IMG/VR virus record: IMGVR_UViG_3300033149_001517 | Span: 1-43,204 of that record | DNA: 43,204 nucleotides | Direction: 5' to 3' (one strand) | Source of the DNA: a virus | Part shown: positions 16,042 to 23,925 of the stretch, one piece after another | Numbering within the stretch: the first letter of the stretch is position 1 | Layout of the letters: every line of letters begins with the position of its first letter | Program-made: the position numbers and the translations under genes | Notes under the pieces: generated by a model | Seen by the model: the letters and a program-made list of their open reading frames with translations, nothing else | Told to the model about the DNA's origin: nothing | Database searches by the model: none

Positions 16042-16440
16042 ATGAAAATATTTATCATTTCAATCTTAATTTTTTCATTGATCATTATTAGTGTAAATGC
16101 CAGTACAGTTTATGATTTTATAATAGGTAGACCTGTTCAAACTAATGAAGATAATTTCACATTCTTAGTTGGGAGACCTTATATTATAATGAATGGAACA
16201 ATAGGGGAAGCACCAGTTGGTGATACTTGTGATTGTTCAAGTATTCAAGCAGCAAATGCTATTGATTGTTCAGAGAACTGCGATATATCAGTGTGTGATT
16301 TTGGAGGAGAGAACTTCACTACTATTAACACAGGTTCATTAACTGTATCAGGTGATTTAACGAATATAGATGAATTATTAATAGGAACAACAGGATGTAA
16401 TATTACACTTGACACTGGAATAAATATGATTTGGCAATAA
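16042..16440 (+). CDS. Secreted cysteine-rich fibre-like protein
   Basis: 132 residues with a signal peptide (20 residues ending VNA). The mature part has two short similar blocks (DFIIGRPVQTNEDNFTFLVGRP) and a Cys-rich segment CDCSSIQAANAIDC...CDISVC, then a GSLTVSGDLTNIDELLIG beta-strand stretch typical of fibre-tip or adhesin proteins in environmental viruses. It closes the exported block and is followed by a new promoter. Exact role unknown. Confidence 0.6.
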   Translation: MKIFIISILIFSLIIISVNASTVYDFIIGRPVQTNEDNFTFLVGRPYIIMNGTIGEAPVGDTCDCSSIQAANAIDCSENCDISVCDFGGENFTTINTGSLTVSGDLTNIDELLIGTTGCNITLDTGINMIWQ

Positions 16441-16446
16441 ATAGTT

Positions 16447-16457
16447 AACTTTATAAA
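16447..16457 (+). promoter_or_regulatory. TATA-box promoter of the connector/tail operon
   Basis: AACTTTATAAA ends 31 nt before the ATG at 16488. The stretch from here to the start codon is close to a copy of the capsid promoter at 9630-9669, with about 80 percent matching bases. Confidence 0.7.
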
Positions 16458-16487
16458 ACAGTAAAGCATATATATAATATAAGAAAA

Positions 16488-17570
16488 ATGGTAATAGTCG
16501 TACAAAATAGTAGGGGTTCGGATTGCACTGGTTCTGATGGTGCAACAGACAGAACATTAGCACTTGAGAATTCAGGGAATAATAATGAGATACTTACTTT
16601 ATACGTACAGAATAATGTTCTTGTTCCGACAGTTGATTTCACTCATAATACTACTACTAATGTAATAACTTTCCTTAATGAGATATACGACTCATTCTAC
16701 ATAGGTGTAGTGTATCAATTTGATGCTGGTACAATTGATGCAGCTACTTATGCTAACACAACTCAACTAAAGAATTTCATGGGTTTAAATAACTCTGATT
16801 CAACTTTCTCTGATACACAATTACAAGATGCTTTAGATCGAAGCGAATCAAAGATTAATAATGAAACTAATAATAAATTTGTGAGTGGTACAATTACTAC
16901 TCCTACTTACACTCAAGTAACCGAAGAGAAACATAGAGGTAAGGGGGCTTTTAACAGGGATTACATGGCTGATAAATTCCCTCTTGCTAATGTTTCAACT
17001 TTACTTAATGGTGAAGTATCTATTGATGATACAACTATAACAGTTGATTCAACCCAAGGATTTCCTACTTCAGGATACCTATTCATAGGGAATGATAAGA
17101 TTAGTTACACAGGTAAAACAACAACTACTTTCACAGGTTGCACAGATGTATTGGCACATGATGATAATGATAAGGTTAACAGTTATGGTGTTGAGATAAG
17201 TACAACTGGTCCAGGGAGTAATCCTACTTGGAATGTTATATCAGAGATAACTGAATTTGATGTTGCCCTGGAAGAAGGTAGGTTCCATGTTTATGTAGAT
17301 AGATATATCGCTGATCCTTACGGAAGTAACAATCCACCAATAATACCTAATAGAGTAAAATTATATTATTTAACAGGCCATAGTAGTATCCCTGATGATA
17401 TTGGATGGTTATGTCTTGCTTTGGCAAGTAGAGATTTAATGAAGGCTAGTGTGCGTAAATCACACGCTACTGGTTTGAATGATTATAACCCTGAACTATT
17501 AGATGTTGATTCGGAAGAAATTAACCGTATCCTTAACAGATATAGATCATGGCAAATGAGTAACACATAA
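16488..17570 (+). CDS. Head-tail connector (adaptor) protein with extra domains
   Basis: 360 residues. The region from about 85 to 130 (TYANTTQLKNFMGL, DTQLQDALDRSESKIN) resembles the helical N-terminus of gp6/gp15-type head-tail adaptors. A middle inserted beta domain (ITVDSTQGFPTSGYLFIG, DKISYTGKTTTTFTGC) matches an insertion seen in many phage structural proteins. The C-terminal helices with IPDDIGWLCLALASRDLMK also fit adaptors. The N-terminal 80 residues are an additional beta domain. It heads the connector and tail operon. Confidence 0.65.
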   Translation: MVIVVQNSRGSDCTGSDGATDRTLALENSGNNNEILTLYVQNNVLVPTVDFTHNTTTNVITFLNEIYDSFYIGVVYQFDAGTIDAATYANTTQLKNFMGLNNSDSTFSDTQLQDALDRSESKINNETNNKFVSGTITTPTYTQVTEEKHRGKGAFNRDYMADKFPLANVSTLLNGEVSIDDTTITVDSTQGFPTSGYLFIGNDKISYTGKTTTTFTGCTDVLAHDDNDKVNSYGVEISTTGPGSNPTWNVISEITEFDVALEEGRFHVYVDRYIADPYGSNNPPIIPNRVKLYYLTGHSSIPDDIGWLCLALASRDLMKASVRKSHATGLNDYNPELLDVDSEEINRILNRYRSWQMSNT

Positions 17571-17618
17571 GATAACTGTGGTTTGATTATGTAAGTAACC
17601 TGTGGGTGAAAAAGGAAT

Positions 17619-18134
17619 ATGACAGCAACAAGAATAGATTACACAAATTTATACAGTCAACCTTCTATAAATATATTTACAATCCTTGATAATAGAACTA
17701 ATATCCCTGATCCAAGAGATGATACAGGTGATAGAAAGTTTGTATGGGACTCCGATCCTTTAATGAAATCATTTGATTTTGATGGTATTCCTTATATAGT
17801 ATGTGAAGATTTCAAACCGTCTTATCCACTTAATAAATCAGCTGATAGTAAATCACAATATATGTTATGGACTAATAATGTAATTGTTCGAACAACTAAA
17901 GATGGTAGTTCAGGTACTCGTGTTGATGCAGGAGTTACTGACATGAGACAGATAGTAGATGATATATTTCAAACTTTAAATGATGCAACCATTAAACAAT
18001 CATTACGTAATTATAACATGTTTAATATAGAAGTATCAGTTACTAACACAGATAGTACTTTAATCAATCAGAAATTATTACACGAGACAACACTCGAGAT
18101 TACTTTCGGTACACGGATAACAGTGAGTGTATGA
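17619..18134 (+). CDS. Tail terminator / neck protein candidate
   Basis: 171 residues, alpha/beta, starting MTATRIDYTN. Position between the adaptor and the gp10-like gene, size, and a C-terminal strand pattern (LHETTLEITFGTRITV) fit head-closure or tail-terminator proteins. There is no diagnostic motif. GGGTGA lies 15 nt upstream of the ATG, with AAGG nearer. Confidence 0.5.
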   Translation: MTATRIDYTNLYSQPSINIFTILDNRTNIPDPRDDTGDRKFVWDSDPLMKSFDFDGIPYIVCEDFKPSYPLNKSADSKSQYMLWTNNVIVRTTKDGSSGTRVDAGVTDMRQIVDDIFQTLNDATIKQSLRNYNMFNIEVSVTNTDSTLINQKLLHETTLEITFGTRITVSV

Positions 18135-18652
18135 TGGTATTCAAGTTACATATTAAGAAGGATGAATGGACTCCTTTAATCAAGACATTTGGTAGTAGGA
18201 AAGTACAATCAATGTTAGGTGACGTAGGGAATAAAGTATGTCATCATATTAAAAAGAATCTGTCCAATGAAGCTAACAGACAAGGATGGAGTAGTATCGC
18301 TAACAGTGTGAAGGTTGATAGGCGTGGTAATATTAATAATGTATCAGTGATTGGTTATGGTGTAGCACTCGATAGTATGAAACCTCATTATGTTTCATTG
18401 AAACGTGGTAGGAAGATAACTAAATGGGCTAGGCAACATTCAATTGTGCGGAATGGTAAAAGACATCTTACCAAGACACGAGCTGGGAAGTCATATATAA
18501 GGTCAGGTAAACGTGGTGGGATCACAGGTGGAGCAATCTATGTAACTCCTCACCCATGGATAAGTAGGCCCGTATCACAAGGTTTACGTAATAGTAAACG
18601 ATTATTAAGACAAGGTATGTCAAGATTAATGAAAGAAGTTAAGAGTGCATAA
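18131..18652 (+). CDS. HK97 gp10-like tail-completion protein candidate
   Basis: 173 residues and very basic, with a helical start, a central RGRKITKWARQHSI segment and a C-terminal PHPWISRPVSQGLRNSKRLL helix. That last pattern (hPwl.pa......) is typical of the HK97-gp10/tail-completion family at the head-tail junction. It overlaps the previous gene by ATGA. Confidence 0.6.
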   Translation: MMVFKLHIKKDEWTPLIKTFGSRKVQSMLGDVGNKVCHHIKKNLSNEANRQGWSSIANSVKVDRRGNINNVSVIGYGVALDSMKPHYVSLKRGRKITKWARQHSIVRNGKRHLTKTRAGKSYIRSGKRGGITGGAIYVTPHPWISRPVSQGLRNSKRLLRQGMSRLMKEVKSA

Positions 18653-18698
18653 GCACGAGTTATCGAATGATAATGAAGATAACGATTGGAGGTTAACA

Positions 18699-18893
18699 AT
18701 GTATAAACATAAAGCAACACACAGAACAAGTATAATTACCGTGAAGGAAGAAGGTAAACATTACACTTTCATTCCAGGTAAAATAATCATATTGAACAGA
18801 GTAAGGAAAGATTTAGAAGAAGTAGGAATCATTTGTTTGAATCCTGATGAGAAAAAGAAGATTAAAAAAATAACTAAGATGGAGATGATATAA
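18699..18893 (+). CDS. Small hypothetical neck/tail protein (64 aa)
   Basis: GGAGGT at 18688-18693 places the start at ATG 18699 rather than an earlier in-frame codon at 18645. The product reads MYKHKATHRTSIITVKEEG, a small beta-type N-terminus and a Lys-rich C-terminus. Position between tail-completion and tail-tube genes suggests a virion assembly part. No family recognised. Confidence 0.65.
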   Translation: MYKHKATHRTSIITVKEEGKHYTFIPGKIIILNRVRKDLEEVGIICLNPDEKKKIKKITKMEMI

Positions 18894-18894
18894 A

Positions 18895-19500
18895 ATGACT
18901 GCTAGTCCGCCAGATATGTGGCAAGAAACATTCCTATTCAGTGTTGAGGCATTGGATGGTTCAGAGATACAATATGCAGGGATCACTGATGAAATAACTA
19001 CTTTCCCTGACATGACAAAAGATATAGAAGGTAAAGCATTAGCTAATGGGGGAAGACGAGCTTCATGGACACCACAAACTGATTTGGAATTCACTGTTAA
19101 AGTATATCCAATCGATTGTAAGGTAGGTGCCGAAGGTATGGTTCAATTATTCAACCCACAAGATACACCTGATGCAACTGATCCGATTAAAGTATTAACT
19201 ACTCGTAATAGGAATAAGTATCAGATAATCTTTACTTGGGCTGAAGACTTTAATACTTTAATAACTGCTGGTCAAGTAACAACTGAAGATAAACAGGCAT
19301 GGCGTATTACTGCTAAGAATTGTTTCATGACTAAGTTCCAACATAGTAGTGATGATAAGAATGTATCTGCTGAAGTAACTTTCAAATGTCCTGCTTTCGG
19401 TAAGACTGGGAATGGTAATTACAAGGAAGAATCAACTGAGTCTGTAGCTATCCCCGTTAAAACAGATTACACAGGTGCTAATGAATGGAGTGCTATGTAA
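18895..19500 (+). CDS. Major tail tube protein
   Basis: 201 residues, beta-rich, starting MTASPPDMWQ. The order (after tail completion, before chaperones and tape measure), its own oligo-T terminator and the beta-sandwich pattern (WTPQTDLEFTVKVYPIDC, EVTFKCPAFG) fit a tail tube protein that polymerises around the tape measure. No contractile sheath gene is present next to it, so the tail should be non-contractile. Confidence 0.7.
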   Translation: MTASPPDMWQETFLFSVEALDGSEIQYAGITDEITTFPDMTKDIEGKALANGGRRASWTPQTDLEFTVKVYPIDCKVGAEGMVQLFNPQDTPDATDPIKVLTTRNRNKYQIIFTWAEDFNTLITAGQVTTEDKQAWRITAKNCFMTKFQHSSDDKNVSAEVTFKCPAFGKTGNGNYKEESTESVAIPVKTDYTGANEWSAM

Positions 19501-19503
19501 TTA

Positions 19504-19524
19504 CTTTTTTTTATTTTTTATTTT
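19504..19524 (+). terminator. Oligo-T terminator behind the tail tube gene
   Basis: T8, T6 and T4 runs separated by single A directly after the tail tube stop. The placement would boost tail tube mRNA relative to the chaperone and tape-measure genes. Confidence 0.6.
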
Positions 19525-19536
19525 GAGATGATAATA

Positions 19537-19854
19537 ATGGAACAGAAAAAACAATTTGTGGAAGAGATTAAAGGAAAGATAGACAAGAGTATTCATATTG
19601 CGAGAGTACCTAAACATACTAAGACTTGGTTCATTGATTATGCCAATGATTACTTTGAAGGTGATTATGGGCATTGTTTGAAGCATGTGACTGATACGTT
19701 CAGAGGAATGACACCTATTGGGTATGAAGAGTTACAGGTACAAGTGGATGAATTACGTAATGAGTTAGAACTTGTTAAGGGATTACTTAATAAGAAAGAA
19801 ACAAAAGAAGATGTCAAGATAATGGCAAACGGAAAAGAAAAGAGAAGGAGTTGA
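19537..19854 (+). CDS. Small helical protein with C-terminal coiled coil
   Basis: About 105 residues from the ATG at 19537 (an ATG at 19528 lies inside the possible ribosome site). Residues 15-50 (IARVPKHTKTWFIDYANDYF) look like a small ordered domain; residues 62-90 form a Leu/Glu coiled coil. Placed between tail tube and tail chaperones, it may assist tail assembly. No family confirmed. Its 3' end overlaps the inserted HNH gene. Confidence 0.55.
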   Translation: MEQKKQFVEEIKGKIDKSIHIARVPKHTKTWFIDYANDYFEGDYGHCLKHVTDTFRGMTPIGYEELQVQVDELRNELELVKGLLNKKETKEDVKIMANGKEKRRS

Positions 19855-20420
19855 ATAGAATTAATAAATATATACGACCAATTAAAATTTGTAAAGGATG
19901 TGGTGAAAGTAAACCGCATAGAGCATTTGGTCTTTGTAGTCATTGTTATGATTCAATAAAATATGAAACACTTAAAGAAAAAAATAAAATAAAAAATTTA
20001 AAAGAAAGAAAAATAACTGATGATATTGTATTTAGATATTATACGGTTAGAAGATATACAACAAAAAAAATAGCAAAAATATTAAATATAAGTCAGACAG
20101 GTGTAAGACAAAGATTGGAAAGAATTGGAGTTAAATTAAGAAAAGATAATATACCTTTTGGAAATAAAAATAATTTAAGACATGGTTATTATTCAATAAT
20201 ATCAACATATAAAAAATCACATCCTACTTGTGAAATTTGTGGTTGGAAGTGGGGTGTTGATTGCCATCATATTAAACAAATTAAAAATGGTGGTAATAAT
20301 AGTATTAATAATTTAATTTGTCTTTGTCCTAATCATCATAGATTAGCAGATAGACAAATTTTAAGAATAGAAAAACAAAATGGTCAATTATCAATAATTG
20401 ATCTTAGAAAAATAGAATAG
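19851..20420 (+). CDS. HNH endonuclease (free-standing, homing type)
   Basis: 189 residues from a TTG start with GGAG just upstream. Order: N-terminal zinc ribbon (CKGCG...CSHCY), an AUMOD-like helix-turn-helix (TKKIAKILNISQTGVRQRLERIG), then the HNH site CEICGWKWGVDCHHIKQI...NLICLCPNHH. The catalytic His pair and all zinc cysteines are present, so it looks active. It interrupts the tail module, is far richer in A and AGA codons than its neighbours, and is flanked by an 8-bp direct repeat, all signs of insertion. Confidence 0.85.
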   Translation: MNRINKYIRPIKICKGCGESKPHRAFGLCSHCYDSIKYETLKEKNKIKNLKERKITDDIVFRYYTVRRYTTKKIAKILNISQTGVRQRLERIGVKLRKDNIPFGNKNNLRHGYYSIISTYKKSHPTCEICGWKWGVDCHHIKQIKNGGNNSINNLICLCPNHHRLADRQILRIEKQNGQLSIIDLRKIE

Positions 20421-20422
20421 AA
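19853..20422. mobile_element. Probable HNH insertion with GAATAGAA flanking repeat
   Basis: GAATAGAA occurs at 19853-19860 and again at 20415-20422, immediately around the HNH gene. Removing the segment with one repeat copy would place the upstream small gene a few bases from the tail chaperone start. An 8-bp A-rich repeat can arise by chance, so the boundaries are tentative. Confidence 0.4.
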
Positions 20423-20428
20423 CGGAGC

Positions 20429-20875
20429 GTGAAGAAAATTTCAAAGTTTAGTAAACATATAGGAGAAGGAGAGAAATTAATTATTAATGGTGATGAGTTC
20501 ATACTTAAACCGTTAGGTATAGAATTCAGTGGTGATTTCCTTAATATCAATAAAGGTTTCAGTGGTGCCAAGATATTAAAGGATACTGATGGGAATGAAC
20601 TTAAAGATAAGGAAGGTAATCCTAAACCTGACGTGGAAAGTTTATATAAAAATTTCAATGATAAAACAACAGAGAGTATTAAGAAGGTAGTCCTTGCCAC
20701 TTTAGAATTATCATACCCTAATGAACCTCCTGAAGAATTAAACACCTTCGCAGGGAAATATCTCATGCAATTATTACCAGTCATTCAAGGAATGAATAGT
20801 GGTGGTAGTGTTGATAAAGATTCCAGGGCTAAAAGGAAGATAGAAGCTATTCAGCGTATAAAAGCTAAACAATAA
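20429..20875 (+). CDS. Tail assembly chaperone 1
   Basis: 148 residues from a GTG start. The acidic/basic helical protein with an N-terminal beta part (LIINGDEFILKPLGIEF) lies directly before a short overlapping gene and the tape measure, the usual place of gpG-type chaperones. The stop and the next start overlap as TAATG, so expression of the second chaperone is probably by translational coupling. I found no slippery heptamer for the classic -1 frameshift. Confidence 0.6.
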   Translation: MKKISKFSKHIGEGEKLIINGDEFILKPLGIEFSGDFLNINKGFSGAKILKDTDGNELKDKEGNPKPDVESLYKNFNDKTTESIKKVVLATLELSYPNEPPEELNTFAGKYLMQLLPVIQGMNSGGSVDKDSRAKRKIEAIQRIKAKQ

Positions 20876-21090
20876 TGACACTGGGTAATCAGATAAGAGG
20901 AAGGATTAATCGTGGTAAAGTTATTGAAGATGACGAAGATCAGGTTATGATTGCCAATCATCATATTTTAATGAAAGCGTACGGTTGGATTCCTTTGGAA
21001 GAATTCCGTAAACTTCCTCATGTGACATTATGTAATTTATTACATTATATCGGTAAAGATAAAGACACCGAAAGAGAAGCGTATAAGTGA
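20875..21090 (+). CDS. Tail assembly chaperone 2
   Basis: 71 residues, with a helical core HHILMKAYGWIPLEEFRKLP that resembles the second half of gpGT-type chaperones. It overlaps chaperone 1 by TAATG and ends 7 nt before the tape measure gene. In lambda the equivalent is made by frameshift; here it seems to be a separate coupled gene. Confidence 0.55.
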   Translation: MTLGNQIRGRINRGKVIEDDEDQVMIANHHILMKAYGWIPLEEFRKLPHVTLCNLLHYIGKDKDTEREAYK

Positions 21091-21097
21091 AAAGAAA

Positions 21098-22561
21098 ATG
21101 GTAGTAAGCGATACAGTAGTACAGAAATTAATATTTGAAGCAGTAGTGAAAGGACAAAAAGATTTCACTAGAATGAATAATAGGATGAATGAAGTACGAA
21201 AAGGTATCGGAAAAATGTCTAAAGAGATGCGGAAAGCTACAACTCCAATGATTAAACAAGCTTTGGAAGTTGAACAGTTACGTAAAAATTATGATTCATT
21301 TGGTGGTGCTATGGGGATGTCTCAAGAGAAGTTTAAGAAGTTCAATGAACAAGGAGGCGTATTTCAAACTCGTATGGGTAGGATGGCTAACAAGATTAGA
21401 ATGGCTACTCATGGATTGCGTGGGTTCAGAATGGAATTGTTAGGAGTGATGTTCTTTGGTATGGGTGTGATGAATTTCTTCACAGGATTACTACGACCAT
21501 CAGCTGACTTGTTTGGGATATTCGAATTATGGAGTATATTATTATCAGTCACATTCTTACCAGTCATGGAAGATTTATTTGGTGTGTTCATGAAATTCTT
21601 TGAATGGGTATTAACCTGGGATGAAGATACGAAGAAGTTAGTTGGTTCTTTTGTATTATTTGGTGTAGCGATAGGTTCAGCATTATTCATGATAGGGATG
21701 TTAGGGCTTGGTATTGGTTCAGTCATACAAGCATTTGGATTCTTAGGAATTGCAGTTACAGGAGGTACACTTGGGTTATGGGCTGTAGCTTTACTAGGAG
21801 TAGTAGCTGTATTAGCTTTAATATATGTTAAACAAGATGATATCCGACTGGGGATATTAAATATTAAACAAGCATGGATTAATGGAATAAGGGGTACAGT
21901 TGAAGCCCTTAAATATTTTATTGATTTTATGGCAAGTAATCCTATATTAGATCCATTTGGGACATGGGGAATTGCTTCAGGAATTGCTGATACGACTATT
22001 AATAAATTAGGTGATATGATTTACGATGCACACAAAGAATGGCAAGATCTTACTAATGGAGTTAATGAAGAAAATAATAAACAGATGAATTCAATATCTG
22101 AAGTGACTGACCAGGTAAACCAGAGTAATGCTAATATGAGTAAGTCTAATGCACAATTAATAGCTGATATGAAGGATGGTAATGGACAGGCAGTAACTTC
22201 AACATTCTCAGCTTATACAGAGATGTACGCAGCACAAACAGGTACTTATGAAGAGATGATTAATGCTACCAAAAGATATGTAACTGAAACTAACAATGAA
22301 CTGGCTAAGATAGGTAAACGAGGAAGAGGTGGTACTAGTGTTCCTAATACAAGTTCATCAGCATTACAAACTTCACCTAGTGCCGTTCAATCACTCATTA
22401 ATTATGTTAATAAGAAAGGTAGTTCAGAAGATAAAATCACGCTTAATAATAGTATTAATGTTAATGCAACTGACAGTGATAGTATCGTTAGAGCTGTTAA
22501 GAAAGGGATAGATGAAGGAGTTGAAAAGATTTCTTTGTTCGCACCGATACCGTTATATTAG
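21098..22561 (+). CDS. Tape measure protein
   Basis: 487 residues. N-terminal amphipathic helices (FTRMNNRMNEVRKGIGKMSKEM), then several hydrophobic helices between about 107 and 245, then a helical Asn/Ser-rich tail. It lies between the chaperones and baseplate genes, and is the longest tail gene before them. If the usual rule of about 0.15 nm per residue holds, the tail would be roughly 70 nm, short for a siphovirus. The hydrophobic part probably helps DNA cross the membrane. Confidence 0.8.
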   Translation: MVVSDTVVQKLIFEAVVKGQKDFTRMNNRMNEVRKGIGKMSKEMRKATTPMIKQALEVEQLRKNYDSFGGAMGMSQEKFKKFNEQGGVFQTRMGRMANKIRMATHGLRGFRMELLGVMFFGMGVMNFFTGLLRPSADLFGIFELWSILLSVTFLPVMEDLFGVFMKFFEWVLTWDEDTKKLVGSFVLFGVAIGSALFMIGMLGLGIGSVIQAFGFLGIAVTGGTLGLWAVALLGVVAVLALIYVKQDDIRLGILNIKQAWINGIRGTVEALKYFIDFMASNPILDPFGTWGIASGIADTTINKLGDMIYDAHKEWQDLTNGVNEENNKQMNSISEVTDQVNQSNANMSKSNAQLIADMKDGNGQAVTSTFSAYTEMYAAQTGTYEEMINATKRYVTETNNELAKIGKRGRGGTSVPNTSSSALQTSPSAVQSLINYVNKKGSSEDKITLNNSINVNATDSDSIVRAVKKGIDEGVEKISLFAPIPLY

Positions 22562-22570
22562 AGGAATAGA

Positions 22571-23038
22571 ATGACAACAATACCAGACAATGCAAAATTA
22601 ACACAAGCAAGTGCCCAGGTTATACTGGAGATTACTAGAGTAACAGAGAACTGGACTAAACAAGTTAAACTATTAACTACTCCTAAGACTAATGCAAACC
22701 GTGATTATGATAATCCTAAGGTAACAACACAATTTATTGATCTGGGATTGAAAGCTGAACATCGATTAACTTTCGATGGGATGATTGGAAAGGATAGTGT
22801 TAATAGATCTTTAGAAGGTAGTAAGAATTATAGTGGGGTTACTATAACTGATGCATATGACATGAAACAAGTATTGAAAACTATGTTCTTCATAGGTGAT
22901 CCTTTCACTATTAACTGGGATGGTAATGACTATCTTTGTAATAGTGATAAGTTCGAGATTACTTGGTCAGTTAATGATAAGGATGAGATAACTTCTTACA
23001 GTATTAAATTCACTGTTATAGTGGGAGAAGATTTATAA
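22571..23038 (+). CDS. Tail tip / distal tail protein candidate
   Basis: 155 residues, beta-rich, starting MTTIPDNAKL. The pattern RLTFDGMIGKDSVNRSLEGS...FFIGDPFTINWDG resembles small baseplate or tail-tip proteins that follow the tape measure. The position supports a distal tail role. No catalytic motif. The stop overlaps the next start (TAATG). Confidence 0.5.
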   Translation: MTTIPDNAKLTQASAQVILEITRVTENWTKQVKLLTTPKTNANRDYDNPKVTTQFIDLGLKAEHRLTFDGMIGKDSVNRSLEGSKNYSGVTITDAYDMKQVLKTMFFIGDPFTINWDGNDYLCNSDKFEITWSVNDKDEITSYSIKFTVIVGEDL

Positions 23039-23925
23039 TGGAAAAGGGAAGTACATACTGGACATTTAAACGTGTCATAAAGGTATCTGCTGGGATTGGA
23101 ATACCAATCATAGCATTATTTACTTATCTTGCTTTAAGTGGTGCTTTAAATGTCACTAGTTATAGTCATACTGAACATTGTGCTGGGACTTCTTCAGACT
23201 TATGTTATTTATATTTCAATGCTACTCCTACTAAAACTATTTATATCCAAGCAGATAGTCAGTGGTTAGAAACTACTCCCCCGATTAAAACTATTAAATT
23301 ACAACGTACTTGGGGTACAGGTTGGAGGACACTTGATTTAACTAAACCATGGTCAAAAACTGTTAAGTATGCTTTAAAACTTAATAAAGGACAAGAGTAT
23401 CAATTTAGATTTATAGCTGAGAAGTATGATCCACGAGATATAATTAACTGGAGTATTAATCCAGAAGGTGAATGGGGTGAAGCATTACCAATATATAAAT
23501 TTGATACAGAGGAAGTGATATATTTCGATGAGATAGAACATACTAAGATTAAATCTATTTGTATTAATAAATCTGAGCAAGTTAAATGTGATGATAAATA
23601 TGATATTAGTAATATAACTGGTTGTTATTTAATAACTCAAGAATGTAATGATTATGAAGTGATTGATTATATTGAAAAAGTACAAAAGATTAAAATTGAA
23701 AAGATTGAAAATTCTGATTATATACAATATGCAGAGGATAGATTTAATTATAAAAAAGAAGGGTTTGAATGTAAAAATAATGCTTGTGATAAATGGTGTG
23801 ATAAGTTGGAAGATGGTAATTGTATAGATTTACCTGATAGTAATGGTGATGGTATTTGTACAAGTGGTGAATCTGATTGTATTGAACTACAATATACTAA
23901 TAAAATAGAGGTAAAATTAAAATGA
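23038..23925 (+). CDS. Membrane-anchored extracellular protein with calcium-loop motif
   Basis: 295 residues with one TM helix near 15-36, then an outside domain of beta strands with several Cys (CAGTSSDLC; CKNNACDKWC) and sequons. Near the C-terminus DSNGDGICTSGESDC is a calcium-loop-like motif of the type found in archaeal surface proteins. It overlaps the LamG gene by ATGA. Possibly a virus-encoded surface or receptor-exclusion protein, or an exported virion part; not resolvable here. Confidence 0.6.
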   Translation: MEKGSTYWTFKRVIKVSAGIGIPIIALFTYLALSGALNVTSYSHTEHCAGTSSDLCYLYFNATPTKTIYIQADSQWLETTPPIKTIKLQRTWGTGWRTLDLTKPWSKTVKYALKLNKGQEYQFRFIAEKYDPRDIINWSINPEGEWGEALPIYKFDTEEVIYFDEIEHTKIKSICINKSEQVKCDDKYDISNITGCYLITQECNDYEVIDYIEKVQKIKIEKIENSDYIQYAEDRFNYKKEGFECKNNACDKWCDKLEDGNCIDLPDSNGDGICTSGESDCIELQYTNKIEVKLK

